The notes: generated by a model not told the origin, from the sequence alone. A stretch of DNA of 6,419 nucleotides from Nitrososphaerota archaeon (GCA_002693165.1 NZOP01000018.1:50119-56537), one strand, 5' to 3'. Counted from the stretch's first letter, positions 1 through 5,959 are shown. Numbers and translations are program-made.

Positions 1-227
1 CCGTCTGATTTTATTTTATTTATTGATGCATTGCGGAATATTTTTTTTGATTTTTCAATTAGATGTTTTCTTACAAATAAATCTGTATTTTTAGATTGTA
101 ATTTATTATTTATTTCATTATATAGACTATTCTTTCCAAATTGTAATTCCATTGAAGTTTTTGTAAGTGTAATTGGATTAAAGTTATCTACCAATTTGTC
201 TTCAATTAATAATATATTATCTTGCAT
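1..227 (-). CDS. GlmU-like sugar nucleotidylyltransferase, N-terminal part (3' end outside window)
   Basis: Only the first 75 codons plus two bases are present; the gene continues past the left edge. I start it at the ATG at 227-225, inside the end of the upstream nucleotidylyltransferase gene (11-base overlap including that gene's TAA). It opens with a hydrophobic strand ending in Glu-Asp (residues 5-10), then FNPITLTKTSMELQFGKNSL (residues 16-35), which matches the opening of the GlmU-like UDP-N-acetylglucosamine diphosphorylase/acetyltransferase group with its typical 'PLT-TRP--ELR-G' signature. LFVRKHL near residues 50-56 fits the conserved 'FVR-YL' segment of the same group. Usual members carry an N-terminal nucleotidylyltransferase domain and a C-terminal left-handed beta-helix acyltransferase domain; neither catalytic core is visible here. 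The expected role is joining a sugar-1-phosphate to a nucleotide in the cytoplasm. The family is known; the exact substrate is inference. Strongly AT-rich like its three upstream neighbours. Confidence 0.72.
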   Translation of the reverse strand, partial: MQDNILLIEDKLVDNFNPITLTKTSMELQFGKNSLYNEINNKLQSKNTDLFVRKHLIEKSKKIFRNASINKIKSD

Positions 228-921
228 TTTTTTTCACTTTACTAAATTCTCTAAAACTTTTTTCATAGGATTCTTTATCGCCTAAATCTAATATATTTCC
301 ATTCACTTTATACCCAAATATTTTATTTTTATCTTTTTGACATTTCTTAAATGATTTGTCCATATTATATACTTTGTTTTTTGGTATATATTTGAAAAAA
401 TCTTTATTCATTATATAACAACCTGTATTGATTAATCCATTAATTTTTGGTTTTTCTTTCCAGTATTTAATCGATTTGTCTTTATTTATTTCAATCATTC
501 CATATTTTAATTGTGTTTCATATTCAGTTAATATCATTGTAACTATGGATTTATTTTTTTTATGAAATTTTATTGCATTATTTATATTAAAATAAAATAT
601 TGAATCACTGTATAAACATAAAAATGAACCTTTTAAATATTTTTCTGCATTTTTTAATTGTCCTGCTGTTCCTAGGGGCTTTTTTGATTTTACATATTTA
701 ATTTTTACATTATATTTTTTCCCATTGCCATAATAATTTTCAATAGTTTCGTTCATATATGAAGAACTAATAATTATTTCATTGATGTTTTGTTTTTTAA
801 TCCAATTAATAACATGACCTATTATTGGCTTATCACCAAGTGGAAGCATTGGTTTTGGTAAAAATAGAGTATATGGCCTTACTCTCTTACCGAGCCCTCC
901 TGCAAGAATTACTGCTTTCAT
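217..921 (-). CDS. Sugar-1-phosphate nucleotidylyltransferase (NTP_transferase family)
   Basis: A 234-residue protein with the complete N-terminal signature of the nucleotidyl transferase family: LAGGLGKRVRPYT (residues 6-18), then PKPMLPLGDKP (22-32). These form the nucleotide-binding loop and the conserved Lys. GTAGQL (84-89) is the base-binding segment, YSDSIF (104-109) holds the likely metal-binding Asp106, EKP (156-158) and NTGCYIM (165-171) form the sugar pocket, and LDLGD (211-215) supplies the second likely metal Asp212. The length matches single-domain GDP-mannose or glucose-1-phosphate nucleotidylyltransferases without a beta-helix tail. The usual Gly before the metal Asp is Ser105. 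It would make an NDP-sugar from NTP and a sugar-1-phosphate; base and sugar specificity cannot be read. The ATG at 921 gives the canonical MKAVILAGG opening. It lies 44 bases after the unrecognised gene and overlaps the next gene by 11 bases, so the two are probably translationally coupled. Confidence 0.88.
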   Translation of the reverse strand: MKAVILAGGLGKRVRPYTLFLPKPMLPLGDKPIIGHVINWIKKQNINEIIISSSYMNETIENYYGNGKKYNVKIKYVKSKKPLGTAGQLKNAEKYLKGSFLCLYSDSIFYFNINNAIKFHKKNKSIVTMILTEYETQLKYGMIEINKDKSIKYWKEKPKINGLINTGCYIMNKDFFKYIPKNKVYNMDKSFKKCQKDKNKIFGYKVNGNILDLGDKESYEKSFREFSKVKKNAR

Positions 922-943
922 ATTAACACTTTATTTTATTTTG

Positions 944-952
944 ATTTAAAAA
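944..952 (-). promoter_or_regulatory. Possible TATA box for the 217-921 nucleotidylyltransferase gene
   Basis: On the minus strand the 44-base gap before the ATG at 921 contains TTTTTAAAT, 23 to 31 bases upstream of the start codon. That is the distance expected of an archaeal TATA box driving a leaderless or near-leaderless transcript. The surrounding DNA is so AT-rich that such a match has limited weight, and the gene could equally be read only as part of the four-gene transcript. No Shine-Dalgarno sequence is seen before the ATG, which fits a leaderless start. Confidence 0.35.
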
Positions 953-965
953 TGCTAATAAGTTT

Positions 966-1949
966 TCAATATTTTACCTGATTTCTTATTGTATTTGTTA
1001 ATTTTTTTAACATTATTAGTTTCGTTGTAATCGTTGATTCATTATTTGTTAATGGTATCATATTCATTATTGATTTTGACACTCTATTTTTTCCATTTAT
1101 ATCAATAATTTCACTTAATATTTTATAATCGTGTGGGGTCATATTATTAAATAAACAATAATTTTTATAAATTTTATTTACTAAAATATTAATTTCATTA
1201 CCAATTAAACAATATGCATTTGCAATCATTTGGTTATTTGTTAAATATTCAATTTTTTTCTCTAATAATTCCATTTGTAAATTTAAATGCTCTGAGTCAA
1301 TTTTTAATAAATCTGAAAATGAAAGATATAGTTTGTTAATTACTTCTAGCCTTCTTTTAGTAGCTGATTTTGTTGACATTTCTAAATTTAATAATGAATA
1401 ACAATTATCTATGTTATAATTAATTTGAGAATTTTTTAATTGTTCTAATAAATGTGATGGATAAACTACTTTTCCATTTAATAATATAATTAAATTGATT
1501 AACTTGTAGCTTGCAGACATTATCCAATAATCTGCATCTAAAAATAAAGATTTATTTATTGCTTTGGAACTTTTTTGTATTTCTGATGTTAAATTAATTA
1601 ATGTTGAATGAATCTGATTTTTTATAATTTTATTTTTATTCTTTTGTAAGTCGATAATGTATTTAGAAATTCCTAATATGTCATCTTCAAGAACTTTACA
1701 ATTTAATAATTTATATGAATAATTCTTATTAGAATTTATTAATTCTTTATATGAAATATAATCAATATTAACAAATCCTATTTTATCATCAATTATTATT
1801 TTTGATTGACGATTTGTACCTATGGTGATTATATTATATTCACAATATTTACATGATGAATTAGAAGATTTACATCCAATTATTACACTTGTATAATTGT
1901 TAGTATTTGTTTCTATTAATTTAACAAGTCTATTATTTACATTATTCAT
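966..1949 (-). CDS. Unrecognised 327-residue protein; possible degenerate nucleotidyltransferase fold with helical C-terminal part
   Basis: I do not recognise a named family. The ATG at 1949 is the only reasonable start, because an in-frame TGA lies 10-12 bases upstream. Residues 20-45 read as strand, GCKSSNSSCKYCEYN (25-39), strand. This resembles the Pol-beta-type nucleotidyltransferase loop (GSRARG...SDYD) with Cys-Glu-Tyr-Asn where the catalytic Asp-x-Asp would be. NIDYISYKEL (61-70) resembles the following strand and 'VSPEEL' turn. Cys26, Cys33 and Cys36 instead could bind metal or form a disulphide. From about residue 90 on the protein looks almost wholly helical, with YPSHLLEQL (163-171) the most conserved-looking patch, recalling the helical substrate-binding or HEPN-type domains that accompany such folds. 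There is no signal peptide or membrane segment. It is Asn/Ile/Lys/Leu-rich like its neighbours. It sits between the sugar kinase (25-base gap) and the nucleotidylyltransferase (44-base gap), so a role linked to sugar activation is plausible but unproven. The gene itself is well supported; the fold is tentative. Confidence 0.55.
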   Translation of the reverse strand: MNNVNNRLVKLIETNTNNYTSVIIGCKSSNSSCKYCEYNIITIGTNRQSKIIIDDKIGFVNIDYISYKELINSNKNYSYKLLNCKVLEDDILGISKYIIDLQKNKNKIIKNQIHSTLINLTSEIQKSSKAINKSLFLDADYWIMSASYKLINLIILLNGKVVYPSHLLEQLKNSQINYNIDNCYSLLNLEMSTKSATKRRLEVINKLYLSFSDLLKIDSEHLNLQMELLEKKIEYLTNNQMIANAYCLIGNEINILVNKIYKNYCLFNNMTPHDYKILSEIIDINGKNRVSKSIMNMIPLTNNESTITTKLIMLKKLTNTIRNQVKY

Positions 1950-1974
1950 TTCAGAAATTCACAATTTATTTGTA

Positions 1975-2862
1975 TTATTGAATATTTTTTATATTGTTAT
2001 ATATTTTATATGCTTCTTCTTCATAATTTGATGTTATTTTAATTTTTTTTATACCTGTCCCATTTCTTGATGAAGCACATGCAATTCCTAATGATAATGC
2101 CCATGATATCTCCTCTCCTTTAAGATAATTACTAAAAAATATTCCGTCTAGTATGTCTCCTAATCCTATTGTATCATATAATTTTCTTTTTTTGATATAT
2201 TCAATATTGTAAATTTTATTTTTAGAAATTAGATAAGTTGTGATATTTCTATTTGTTCCTATTACTATTGAATAATGTTTAGAAATTTTTTTTAAACTTT
2301 CTAAAAAATTTTCGATTTTAGTAATTTTTTTTGATTCTTCTTTACTCACTTTGATAATATCTGTTTTTGGTAGTTCATTTAAATTATAATTCCTTAATTT
2401 ACATGTTCCTTTGCTGTTGAATTTTCTTAGATATCCTTGTGGATCTAACATTGTTTTTTGTTCAAAGTTATTAATTATATTGTTATTTGATTTTGATATT
2501 TCATTTACTATTGGACTAATTAATATTCCATCATACTTGTTATTATCTAATTCAGATAATTCTATATTTTCACATTTATTGATTAATTTTAATTCTTTAT
2601 TATTATTTGATTCTATGATTTCAAATTTTGTTGTGTTTTTCTTTGATATATTATTTATTGTGGTTAAATTATTTGTTTTTAACCATTTTGTGTATTTTTT
2701 TGGGAAGTCATATCCAATTTTTGTATAAATTGATACATTTGTTTTTGAATTTTTACTAGCAATTCCTGCATAACATGGCGGTCCTCCTATTGATAGTTCT
2801 TTGTTTTGTTGATTGGTAATTTTGTCTATTGATATATGTCCAGTTATACATATATTGACCAA
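1975..2862 (-). CDS. PfkB/ribokinase-family carbohydrate kinase
   Basis: A 295-residue member of the ribokinase (PfkB) family, which phosphorylates sugars, nucleosides or polyols with ATP. GGPPCYAG (residues 26-33) is the Gly-Gly substrate-lid motif. TKIGYDFP (47-54) and LDPQGYLRKF (139-148) resemble the archaeal 'group D' ribokinase-like proteins as I remember them. DTIGLGDILDGIF (230-242) is the C-terminal signature, with Asp236 as catalytic base and the anion hole at Gly233-Gly235; the usual Ala between the glycines is Leu234. The ATP-site glycine motif expected near residue 202 is altered (GTNRN). The start is a TTG at 2862-2860, because a TAA codon is directly in front of it in frame and no internal Met occurs before residue 138. 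It heads a minus-strand cluster with two nucleotidylyltransferase genes, suggesting that it supplies a phosphorylated sugar or polyol to them. Inositol or nucleoside kinase activity is an alternative; the substrate is unknown. Confidence 0.8.
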   Translation of the reverse strand: MVNICITGHISIDKITNQQNKELSIGGPPCYAGIASKNSKTNVSIYTKIGYDFPKKYTKWLKTNNLTTINNISKKNTTKFEIIESNNNKELKLINKCENIELSELDNNKYDGILISPIVNEISKSNNNIINNFEQKTMLDPQGYLRKFNSKGTCKLRNYNLNELPKTDIIKVSKEESKKITKIENFLESLKKISKHYSIVIGTNRNITTYLISKNKIYNIEYIKKRKLYDTIGLGDILDGIFFSNYLKGEEISWALSLGIACASSRNGTGIKKIKITSNYEEEAYKIYNNIKNIQ

Positions 2863-2894
2863 TTATTTCACAAAAAAATTATACTTCCATAAGA

Positions 2895-2906
2895 TTTATG
2901 CATAAG
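2895..2906. promoter_or_regulatory. Divergent promoter element shared by the PfkB-family kinase gene and rps26e
   Basis: TTTATGCATAAG contains the perfect 10-base palindrome TTATGCATAA (2896-2905), so it reads as a TATA-like box on both strands. Its centre is about 30 bases before the rps26e ATG at 2930. It is about 38 bases before the kinase TTG at 2862. With initiation about 25 bases from the box, both transcripts would have leaders of only a few to about a dozen bases, as is usual in archaea. No Shine-Dalgarno sequence precedes either start. The whole intergenic region is 67 bases (2863-2929) and no other box is as well placed for both genes. Confidence 0.45.
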
Positions 2907-2929
2907 CAAATTTACATATTTATAATAAT

Positions 2930-3214
2930 ATGCCGAAAAAACGAAAAAGTGGTGGTAGAGCGAAGGGAGGAAAAGGTCATTCTGACTCTATATCTTGTAG
3001 TAATTGTGGAACATTGGTTCCTAAAGATAAGGCAAAAAAGAAAACCGGACGAGTAACTTTGGTTGAACCTACTTTAGCTCGTGAATTAAGGGCTGCAGGA
3101 ACATATATTGCTTCACAAAAAACAATAAAATACTATTGTATTTCTTGTGCAGTACATTATGGTTTAGTAAAAGTCAGAGCTAAAAATGAACGGCATAAAC
3201 GTACTAAATATTAA
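2930..3214 (+). CDS. rps26e: Small ribosomal subunit protein S26e (eS26)
   Basis: A 94-residue protein with all the marks of S26e, a small-subunit protein at the mRNA exit region of archaeal and eukaryotic ribosomes. It has a very basic N-terminus (PKKRKSGGRAKGGKG) and a zinc ribbon from CSNCG (Cys23, Cys26) paired with CISCAVHYGLV (Cys70, Cys73). The central VEPTLARELRAAGTY stretch and the basic C-terminus (KNERHKRTKY) also fit. The length is about right for archaeal members. The ATG at 2930 has a TATA-like box some 30 bases upstream and probably produces a near-leaderless mRNA. S26e is known from Crenarchaeota, Thaumarchaeota and relatives but not Euryarchaeota as far as I recall, which narrows the host. 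It is clearly less AT-rich than the genes to its left. It converges on the CDP-alcohol transferase gene with one base between the two stop codons. Confidence 0.95.
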   Translation: MPKKRKSGGRAKGGKGHSDSISCSNCGTLVPKDKAKKKTGRVTLVEPTLARELRAAGTYIASQKTIKYYCISCAVHYGLVKVRAKNERHKRTKY

Positions 3215-3215
3215 T

Positions 3216-3806
3216 TCAGTTTAATCTATCTGTCGCTGATTTAAATCTTTGTATTATTGTTATGAATGATATAATTATTATTATTATCATTGCTTCTCTT
3301 ATTAATGACGCAAAACTTAATATTATTAGTATTAGTAATCTTTCTGATCTTTCACCCATTCCTATTCCCTGTAATTTAACCTGTAATGATTCTGCTTTTG
3401 CTCTGGTGTAGCTTACTGTTATTGATGCTGCCAGTGCTAATAATACAATAATTGGTTCTGCATATTGTCCTAAAATAATTCCTGAAAAAATAAATATTTC
3501 TGCAATTCTATCTAGTGTAGAATCTATGAAAGAACCTTTACGGGAAGCTGTTTTTGTAGCTCGTGCTACTGCTCCATCTAATAAATCGCATATTCCTGAT
3601 AATAGTAAAAATATTCCTGCAATTATGTGACTATCAAATCCTAGTATTACATCGCCAAATATAGTTTTCGAATAATATAATCCTGAAATTAATGCAAAAA
3701 CTAAAGCCACTATGCTAATTGCTGTTGGGGATATGTTGAATTTGGCAATTTTTGCTCCAATTTTATTACTAATTGGGTCTATCTTTGGTCTTAATTTTTC
3801 TAACAA
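3216..3806 (-). CDS. CDP-alcohol phosphatidyltransferase, probably archaetidylinositol phosphate synthase
   Basis: A 196-residue integral membrane enzyme with the perfect family signature D-x2-D-G-x2-A-R-x8-G-x3-D-x3-D: Asp74, Asp77, Gly78, Ala81, Arg82, Gly91, Asp95 and Asp99, which bind the two metals and the CDP moiety. Hydrophobic segments near residues 26-45, 60-76, 102-120, 122-134, 157-169 and 172-186 fit the usual six-helix topology. SYTRAKAES (132-140) and GMGERSERLLIL (149-160) are the patterns I associate with archaetidylinositol phosphate synthases. Those join CDP-archaeol and myo-inositol-1-phosphate to give archaetidylinositol phosphate and CMP. Other alcohol acceptors are possible. 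The start is a TTG at 3806: the frame is closed upstream by TGA at 3830-3828 with no ATG or GTG between, and the N-terminus LEKLRPKIDPIS is typical. A run of six Ile (174-179) is encoded by an ATT/ATA repeat. It is divergent from the zinc-protein/thrS unit and convergent with rps26e. Confidence 0.87.
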   Translation of the reverse strand: MLEKLRPKIDPISNKIGAKIAKFNISPTAISIVALVFALISGLYYSKTIFGDVILGFDSHIIAGIFLLLSGICDLLDGAVARATKTASRKGSFIDSTLDRIAEIFIFSGIILGQYAEPIIVLLALAASITVSYTRAKAESLQVKLQGIGMGERSERLLILIILSFASLIREAMIIIIIISFITIIQRFKSATDRLN

Positions 3807-3855
3807 GTATTCTGATAATTTGCATTGTCATTTATTACATTTTCTACATCAATCC

Positions 3856-3863
3856 TTTAAATA
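3856..3863 (+). promoter_or_regulatory. TATA box for the small zinc protein-thrS unit
   Basis: TTTAAATA, preceded by CC in a TFB-recognition-like position, lies 31 to 38 bases before the ATG at 3894, a classic archaeal TATA box at the distance for a leader of roughly five to ten bases. Its TTTAAA core is symmetrical and could also serve the divergent CDP-alcohol transferase gene (start 3806), with a leader of about 28 bases. The perfect 8-base palindrome GATTAATC (3873-3880) sits between the box and the predicted start of transcription, where an archaeal repressor could act. That regulatory role is speculation. Confidence 0.5.
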
Positions 3864-3893
3864 TCAAAATACGATTAATCAATTAGGATCGTA

Positions 3894-4097
3894 ATGGGTA
3901 AAATTAGTAAGGGTGTGGATTGTTCTGTGAGTAATTGCACAAATTCTGCTATACGTTCTATGAGTAGTAAAAATGTAGATTCAAGTGAATTTTCTATATC
4001 TTCTGATTCAAATAAAGTATATTTTTGTACAGAACATTATAAATCTTGGAAAAAATCTACAAAAGAATTAAGAAAATCTGAACGAGCAAGATATTAG
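3894..4097 (+). CDS. Small conserved-looking protein with a putative zinc-binding Cys/Cys-Cys/His pattern
   Basis: A 67-residue protein without a named family that I can assign. CSVSNC (Cys10, Cys15) and CTEH (Cys45, His48), separated by a Ser-rich middle (residues 22-40), form a plausible C-x4-C...C-x2-H zinc site. The C-terminus is a charged helix, YKSWKKSTKELRKSERARY, that could contact RNA or the ribosome. The ATG at 3894 is the only start: an in-frame TAA at 3876-3878 closes the frame upstream. A TATA box lies at a good distance. The gene is real rather than a shadow because its composition and codon use match thrS and it fills the space before thrS with an 8-base gap. Co-transcription with thrS hints at a translation-related role, but that is only context. 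Alternatives include a small DNA-binding regulator. I believe short proteins like this occur in thaumarchaeal genomes but cannot confirm orthology here. Confidence 0.75.
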   Translation: MGKISKGVDCSVSNCTNSAIRSMSSKNVDSSEFSISSDSNKVYFCTEHYKSWKKSTKELRKSERARY

Positions 4098-4099
4098 GT
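4096..4099 (+). promoter_or_regulatory. Weak Shine-Dalgarno sequence for thrS
   Basis: AGGT, overlapping the last two bases of the TAG stop of the small zinc protein gene, is six bases before the thrS ATG at 4106. It matches part of the archaeal consensus AGGTGATC. It supports internal re-initiation on a shared transcript, in contrast with the first genes of each transcript here, which show no such site. Confidence 0.4.
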
Positions 4100-4105
4100 A
4101 TAAAT

Positions 4106-5959
4106 ATGAGAATTCTACTATTACATTCTGATTATATTGAATATCAGGCAATTAAAAAAGAGATTGATATAGCTGAGGACTCTGATACTAATCTAAAACG
4201 ATATGACGATATTGTAGTTCTATTCACCTGTTTAGAATCCCAGGATAACGAGAATACAATTAAAAATTCTCTTTCCGATATTAAATCTTCACTTGATAAT
4301 TTAAATTGCAATCGTGTTGTAGTTTATCCATATTCTCATCTGAGTGATGATCTTGCAAATGCATCTAAAGCTATATCATTATTGAATCAATTCAAGACTA
4401 GTTTATCTGACGAAGGTAATGATGTTCAGAGTAGTCCATTTGGCTGGAATAAATCATTTACTATTCGTGTAAAGGGACATCCTCTGGCCGAACAATTAAA
4501 AATAATTACTTCGGATAGTACAGAATCCCATCAAAGTGATGCTTTAAAATCTGAAGAACGCTTAGAGTCCAAATATTTGATAATGTCTGCTGATGGTAAT
4601 ATTGACTCAGTAGAGAAATTTAATTATAATAATTTTAAAAATCTTAAGGCATTACAGAAATATGAATTAAGCAAATCCAGAGTTGTTACATCTCATCCTC
4701 CTCATGTCGAATTAATGAAAAAATTATCTTTGGTTGATTATGAACCTGGTTCTGATTCTGGTAATTTACGTTTTTATCCTAAAGGGCGATTCATTAAATC
4801 TTTGTTGGAAAAATATGTTACATCCGAAGTTAAGAAATATGGTGCATTGGAAGTAGAAACTCCTATCATGTATGATTCCAATCATCCTAGCCTTGCTAGT
4901 TATCTTAATCGTTTTCCTGCGAGGCAATACATTGTTAATTCCGATAATAAAAACTTATTTTTGAGATTTAGTGCTTGTTTTGGACAGTTTCTAATGCTCC
5001 ATGATTCTATTATATCTCATAAACAATTACCTGTTAAATTATATGAATTGACTCGTTATAGTTTTCGTCGTGAAAAATCTGGTGAATTGGTAGGACTAAG
5101 GAGATTACGTGCTTTTACCATGCCTGATTGTCATGCATTATGTCGTAACATTGAAGAGTCCAAGTCAGAAATATTAAAAAGATTTAATCTATCTAGAGAC
5201 GTTCTTCAGGGAATTGGTTTTAATCAAGATGATTACGAATTGGCAATTCGAGTTACTCAAGATTTCTATGACGAAAATATTGATTTCATTAAACGTATTG
5301 CTAAAGATTGGAATGGACCTATATTCATTGAAATCTGGCCTGAAAAATTCTTTTACTTCATATTCAAATGGGAATTTAATTTCATTGATAATTTGGGTAA
5401 GGCTTCTGCTCTGTCTACTGATCAAATTGATGTTGAAAATGCTGAAAGATATGGCATTGACTATGTCGACGAGAATGGAGATAAGAAGATTCCAATTATT
5501 TTACATAATTCCCCTAGTGGAGCTATAGAAAGATGTTTGTATGCTTTATTGGAAAAAGCAGCTAAAGTGCAAAGAGAAGGTAAAACTCCTTCCCTTCCAT
5601 TCTGGTTATGTCCGACACAGATTAGGATAATTCCATTATCACAAGATTTTCATGATGTTTCATTAGATTGTCTTGAAGAGTTATCCAGTTTTGGCTTCCG
5701 AGTTGATTTTGATGATCGTGATCTATCTGTGGGTAAAAAGGTTCGTGAAGCTGAGAAAGAATGGCTGCCGTTTATCCTTGTTTTAGGCAAAAATGAAGTT
5801 GAAAGTAAAAAATTTCAGGTTCGCGATCGATATTCTGGAGAAATAATTACAATGTCATTATCTGAATTGATTGAACATTGTAAAAAACTTTCAAATGGAA
5901 TGATAACTGATGAGCTTCCTCTCTCTAGATTTATCTCAGACAGGCCTCAGTTCAAATAA
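4106..5959 (+). CDS. thrS: Threonyl-tRNA synthetase, archaeal type
   Basis: A 617-residue class II synthetase that attaches threonine to tRNA-Thr. Residues 1 to about 140 are the archaeal editing domain, related to D-aminoacyl-tRNA deacylase, which removes mischarged serine: LLLHSDYIEY (4-13), VVYPYSHLSDDLA (72-84) and SPFGWNKSFTIRVKGHPLAE (110-129), with His78, Lys123 and His125 as likely functional residues. The catalytic domain has motif 1 around ALEVETPIM (247-255), motif 2 LTRYSFRRE (315-323) with FTMPDCHALC (337-346), and motif 3 SGAIER (471-476). The zinc ligands that select threonine are present as Cys291, His343 and His467. The anticodon-binding domain runs from about residue 500 (FWLCPTQIRIIP) to the end, with DFDDRDLSVGKKVREAE (534-550). 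All parts are intact on one chain, unlike the split editing/catalytic pairs found in several Crenarchaeota. It lies eight bases after the small zinc protein gene and abuts the convergent agmatinase-family gene. Confidence 0.97.
   Translation: MRILLLHSDYIEYQAIKKEIDIAEDSDTNLKRYDDIVVLFTCLESQDNENTIKNSLSDIKSSLDNLNCNRVVVYPYSHLSDDLANASKAISLLNQFKTSLSDEGNDVQSSPFGWNKSFTIRVKGHPLAEQLKIITSDSTESHQSDALKSEERLESKYLIMSADGNIDSVEKFNYNNFKNLKALQKYELSKSRVVTSHPPHVELMKKLSLVDYEPGSDSGNLRFYPKGRFIKSLLEKYVTSEVKKYGALEVETPIMYDSNHPSLASYLNRFPARQYIVNSDNKNLFLRFSACFGQFLMLHDSIISHKQLPVKLYELTRYSFRREKSGELVGLRRLRAFTMPDCHALCRNIEESKSEILKRFNLSRDVLQGIGFNQDDYELAIRVTQDFYDENIDFIKRIAKDWNGPIFIEIWPEKFFYFIFKWEFNFIDNLGKASALSTDQIDVENAERYGIDYVDENGDKKIPIILHNSPSGAIERCLYALLEKAAKVQREGKTPSLPFWLCPTQIRIIPLSQDFHDVSLDCLEELSSFGFRVDFDDRDLSVGKKVREAEKEWLPFILVLGKNEVESKKFQVRDRYSGEIITMSLSELIEHCKKLSNGMITDELPLSRFISDRPQFK

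Noticed and set aside
31..285. 84-codon plus-strand open frame at the left edge
   Set aside because: It is antisense to the ends of two nucleotidylyltransferase genes whose motifs are clear; its Phe-rich translation is what the complement of Lys/Asn-rich coding sequence gives.
2411..2728. 105-codon plus-strand open frame
   Set aside because: It lies wholly antisense inside the PfkB-family kinase gene and has no recognisable motif or promoter; the hydrophobic look comes from reverse-complemented AT-rich codons.
1..2929. CRISPR array, phage or transposon remnant suggested by the very AT-rich repetitive look
   Set aside because: No regularly spaced direct repeats, terminal inverted repeats, transposase or integrase motifs are present; the region is filled by intact genes.
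3274..3291. ATT/ATA microsatellite as a non-coding repeat
   Set aside because: It encodes the six-Ile run in the last membrane segment of the CDP-alcohol transferase; low-complexity coding sequence is enough to explain it.
3712..3894. 60-codon plus-strand frame running up to the small zinc protein gene
   Set aside because: It overlaps the well-supported N-terminus of the CDP-alcohol transferase and the divergent promoter, and shows no family features.
5189..5528. Open frames on both strands inside thrS (5189-5425 minus, 5214-5528 plus)
   Set aside because: The thrS frame here carries the intact catalytic domain between motifs 2 and 3; these are shadow frames.
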